A stretch of 64,000 nt of DNA from Trogon surrucura (taxonomy: Eukaryota > Chordata > Aves > Trogoniformes > Trogonidae), in assembly GCA_020746105.1 (NCBI GenBank), contig CM036631.1, positions 13,330,558 to 13,394,557 on the forward strand, read 5' to 3'. Shown one piece after another: positions 60,500-64,000 of this stretch; position 1 is the first letter of the stretch, and every line of letters begins with the position of its first letter. The notes under the pieces are model-generated. The model was not told the origin of the DNA, did not search any database, and worked only from the letters and a program-made list of their open reading frames with translations. The position numbers and the translations under genes were made by a program.

Positions 60500-60835
60500 C
60501 CTGAAGGCTCTTTTTCCCCTCTTTTAACAGCAGTTACTATGTTTGCCTTCTCCAGTCCTGTGGGACTTCCCCCAGCCTTTCTGTATCCTTGAAAATGATC
60601 GTTTCTGGTTCAGAGATTGCCTTGACTCACTTTAAAAGAACTTTAAGGTGAATTTTCCATCAGGCTGTGCTAACTGAAATGCATCTAACTCATCCGAACA
60701 TACTTTAAGTCATGCATTTCCCATTGCACACTCTACACATCTCTGTCTATTAAAATGCTAACCTTTTTGATGAAGAATGAATTAAAAGGGGCAGAAAACA
60801 CTTCAGTCTATTCTGTGACACCTGACACCTACTCC
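60500..60835 (-). mobile_element. old CR1 LINE ORF2 (reverse transcriptase) relic
   Basis: On the minus strand, one frame reads GEVPQDW and the adjacent frame continues EKANIVTAVKRGEKE. These are the CR1 reverse-transcriptase motifs GEVP.DW and KANIVPVFKKGKKE, separated by a one-base loss. Right of this the plus strand carries TTTCTGGTTCAGAGATTGCC, CAACTCATCC-like and GATGAAGAATGAATTAAAAG segments in the order expected for the part of ORF2 just upstream. Both edges are approximate. High divergence suggests an old insertion. Confidence 0.75.
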
Positions 60836-60842
60836 AGTGTTA

Positions 60843-61031
60843 GAGTGGCAAGACTCTGGACCAGATTGCCCAGAGAGGTTGTGGATGCCCGGAGATGTTC
60901 AAGGCCAGGCTGGATGAGGCCTTGAGCAGCCTGGTCTAGTTGAGAGGGGTCCCTGCCCATGGCAGGGGGTTTGGTAATATTAGATGATCTCTAAGGTCCC
61001 TTCCAACCTGGGCCATTCTGGGATTCTATGG
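60843..61031 (+). mobile_element. CR1 LINE 3' end, plus strand
   Basis: GACCAGATTGCCCAGAGAGG, TTGTGGATGCCCGGAGATGT, CAAGGCCAGGCTGGATGAGG, CCTTGAGCAGCCTGGTCTAG and TGCCCATGGCAGGGGGTTTG lead to GGTCCCTTCCAACCTGGGCC and a terminal ATTCTGGGATTCTATGG repeat. It is about 190 bp, 5'-truncated and much better preserved than the relic it abuts. Confidence 0.95.
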
Positions 61032-64000
61032 TATGTCATGACAATAACAGACAGGTACAATAGCAGTGGGAAGTTTCTGTTGAGGCCATTATGTGATTGG
61101 ATTTAAATTTTGTAAAGATCACTTGATCTCTTCCAGTGTAAGGCTGGATGCAGCTCACATTTTTTTGATCTACTGAGAAACAAACTCTGAATTTACAGAT
61201 GACCATCAAGCTGGGAGTGTACCTTGTTTTGACAGAATAAGAATATTTCTATGTATATTGACAACTTATAGTTTGGTTCCTAGATGGTGATGCGGAGAGG
61301 ATGTAGCACAGAGATGCGCCTGCCTTTTTTATGTTTCAGTTTCTTTGTCTATTATTTTTTTATCATATTTGCCTTCACATTGTCTTTCTGTACATGCGTC
61401 CCTTGTACAACTGATGCTTTCTTTTATTGGATTCTGTTGTGCTGTCAAGCCTGGTTTAAAACACAGTAATTTCATAGACACTGAAAATTATGCTCATCCC
61501 CAGAATTCACAAACATATTAAAGATGCGCAGGTAGCAAATTAGCTGAGAATCTCAACAAACTGCACTTACAGTAAATATCCTACTTTTAGAGAAGTAGGA
61601 TGCCTTTAAAAGTCAACAGTTGTTTTGAAAGTACTTTGTCACATTTATGAAGCACTGAATCACATTTATGGCACACAGTGTCATGATAAGTTGTCCAAAG
61701 TGCCTGTCAGCTTGCCTTACAAACTGAAGAAAATGAACAACTCAGATTACCTTAAAGAGTAACAAGCAGTCTTCAGAGGTTAGCGTATTTTTTCCTTTCT
61801 CCGTGAGACTCAAGCAGTGTCATTAAACTTTCTGTTTCTCCAGTTGAACTTTTTTTTGCAGTGTAATTTAATGGAAATAGACTATTTTAATTTTCAACCA
61901 TGAATAGTTACAAATTAAGACATTTTAAAAAGTAAATAACTTTTAGGAGCTTTTTTAAAAGCATGCAGCTGTTCTAACATAAGAGATCTTGGTTAGCAAT
62001 TTTTTTAATACAAACCATAAAGAGGTCAAAGAATCCGGATTTTTTTTTACTACCCATTCACATTTAATGCAAATTCCAGCAATATATTAATGTTATTTCT
62101 TCAGGCACCTTCAGAATGCCAACAGGTAATTGAGTAATCTGAGCTATTGGCGCCAATGTCAGGTGGCTAAAGAAACACCCCAGGATGACATTTGGAGCCA
62201 ACTTATCATATACCCCTGTTTCATGACTGAGAGGGAGATGAAACTCACAGAAGTGTAGGGAGTAATAAGAAAAGTGCTAATAGTATTTTTTTTTGCTAAG
62301 GATTTCGTTCATCCTGAATCTTCTAAAGGCATCTGTTCTGGTTTTGCCCAAAACATTGTTAATATGTACCACAGAATAGGCAGCAAGGTGGCATTTCACA
62401 GCATCTGGGAAATGGGATGGGAAATCTGGGATAGGAAATCTAGGAAACCATTATTTCCCAGAATCGGAGCTTTACTTTTTGTTTTGTTGTTGAAAAGGAA
62501 GCCTCTATCTCCAGGATTGAAAAAAGGTTTTAACAGCAGACCCTATCACAAGAAGTTAGCCAGTGTTTGGCCAAACACATAAAGAAAAGAGTTGTCTTTG
62601 GAGTTTTCCTAGTGCTGCCTTTTTCCATTGAAAGGGTGACAACACAGAGTGTTTCAATGTAGATGAAGCCTTTCAGGTCTAACCTGCTGGTACCAAAGAC
62701 CAGAGCACAATTAGCACTTAACTCTGTAACTGCTGTCAGAGCACCTCGTGGTCACACCACTCTGCCTTCTCTCCTGACCATTCCTGTGCCCTCCTGCTCT
62801 GTATTTACATACACCTGCCTCTCCATTAACACCTCGTTAAGGAACACACCTGCTGTGGTTTTACTTAAACCCACTGCACTGCAGCCATTAACCCTGTGTA
62901 GTTCATTATAAGGCACTCAGCACAATTGGAGCACTGAGTAAGGTTCATTAATGAGTCATGGAGCTAAGAAAAATTGGTTTTCTGTGGGTGTCTCCTTTTG
63001 GTTGAATTTCTTCACACTTCCCATTTAATAATGGATTATATATTAAATATGTTCCCCGGGAAGAAAAAAAAAAAAAGAAAGTGTACACATGCATTAAATC
63101 CAGCTGAAACAGCACAGTATTGAGACAAAACACTAATGGACAGAAATCCAATACACACTTATAAATGGTAAGAAAGGCAACAAAGAAACCACAGCTGTAG
63201 AGCTTAGGAGACCTTATTCCTACTCCAAAGTTTGTCAGACATCGGCAGTTTCACCATCAAGTTGTATCATCTGCCTGTGCTACTTCCAAAAAATGAAGTG
63301 TATCAGTCTGTGTACTTAGGCCAGGATGTACATAAACACCTCACAATAAAAATGCAATGCAACGTACAAACCTCGACAGTGTCAACTGTGCAGAGACAAA
63401 AAACAGAAGCAGTAAAGTTCCTTAATATTTGTAGCAAAAAAAAAACCTGCTCCAGAAAACAGGAGCAGCTACTATGATTGACAGGAAGTTCAGAATCAAA
63501 ATTTTCGTGGCACTTTCTCCAGCAGTTTCACTAAATTTGTTTTAAGGTCTTCAGTTATGGTGTGACTTGGTTAAAAAGATAAACTGGATATGCAAACGTG
63601 GCAGGTGATTGCTCCCTAAATGTGTAATCAAGAAATACCACAGTCCGTTATTTGATTATAATCCTAGGAATCTACCACAAGGAAAATCTTAAGATCTGGA
63701 GCTTCCTCGGTGTAAAAAACTCATCTCCTTGTTAGACAGCTGCATAAAACTATTGAATATGCCACTTTAGTAGCACAGTAAGAGGGGACCCTCAGATATA
63801 TCCATACATTTGATCAGTGATTTGCTGCAAATTACATTAAGTGGCCACAGATCAGTATTTCTTACTAAACACTCTTATAGAAGGGTAATTTGCTGTGTAA
63901 TTGCTTTTCATTGCTTCTTTATCATGGACTATTGCTTTCCTGGGTCAGATCTCTCGTACTTACACCACCAAAGACACAAGAGTTGCTCTTTCAAATTTCA
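61032..64000. other. AT-rich unique DNA, no gene seen
   Basis: About 3 kb to the window end. It contains a degenerate short repeat (62406-62448) and A runs near 63065 and 63435. Open frames such as 62274-62582 (102 codons) lack splice context and any recognisable family. Confidence 0.5.
62406..62448. repeat. degenerate ~14-bp repeat
   Basis: TGGGATGGGAAATC is followed by TGGGATAGGAAATC and then TAGGAAA, preceded by CTGGGAAA. It is a small minisatellite-like patch. Confidence 0.65.

Overview
This window reads as a stretch of bird nuclear genome. The evidence is about a dozen CR1 LINE 3' ends on both strands. They carry the avian CR1 signature: a block reading TTGGAAGGGACCTTTAAAG or its complement, next to short ATTCTATG-type terminal repeats. 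There are also two LTRs of a family common in birds. No L1, Alu or other mammal-type repeats were seen. The DNA is AT-rich and gene-poor, and could be intergenic or a large intron of a macrochromosome. No rRNA, tRNA, CRISPR array or long open coding exon is visible. The longest open frames are shadows of CR1 sequence or chance.

Layout. 0-9.6 kb: CR1 copies at 0.2-0.6 kb, a cluster of three at 3.3-4.2 kb, and one copy at 8.5-9.5 kb that keeps part of the reverse transcriptase frame. 9.6-22.3 kb: mostly unique AT-rich DNA with two CR1 3' ends (12.2 and 14.1 kb). 22.3-23.2 kb: two CR1 copies with their 3' ends facing outward. 23.9-26.8 kb: a concentration of unusual-structure motifs, namely a T19-G14 junction with a purine run, two G-quadruplex motifs and a 57-base pure pyrimidine tract. 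28.3-31.8 kb: two opposite-facing solo LTRs of one endogenous retrovirus family. 32.4 kb: a 32-bp perfect tandem duplication. 32.9 kb: an older CR1. 33-51 kb: unique DNA with weak exon candidates at 33.6 and 34.1 kb. 51-61 kb: an old and a younger CR1 (50.9, 52.8 kb), a good-looking spliced exon candidate (54.7 kb), a weaker one (56.1 kb), a CpG-richer island (56.5-56.75 kb), and an old CR1 reverse-transcriptase relic abutting a younger CR1 3' end (60.5-61.0 kb). 61-64 kb: nothing firm.

No set of genes working together can be described. If a host gene crosses the window, its only possible traces are short plus-strand exon candidates with good splice sites. None could be matched to a known protein from memory. 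I found no convincing new biological system. The items most worth checking are the exon candidates, the 24-27 kb structure cluster and the CpG-rich island.
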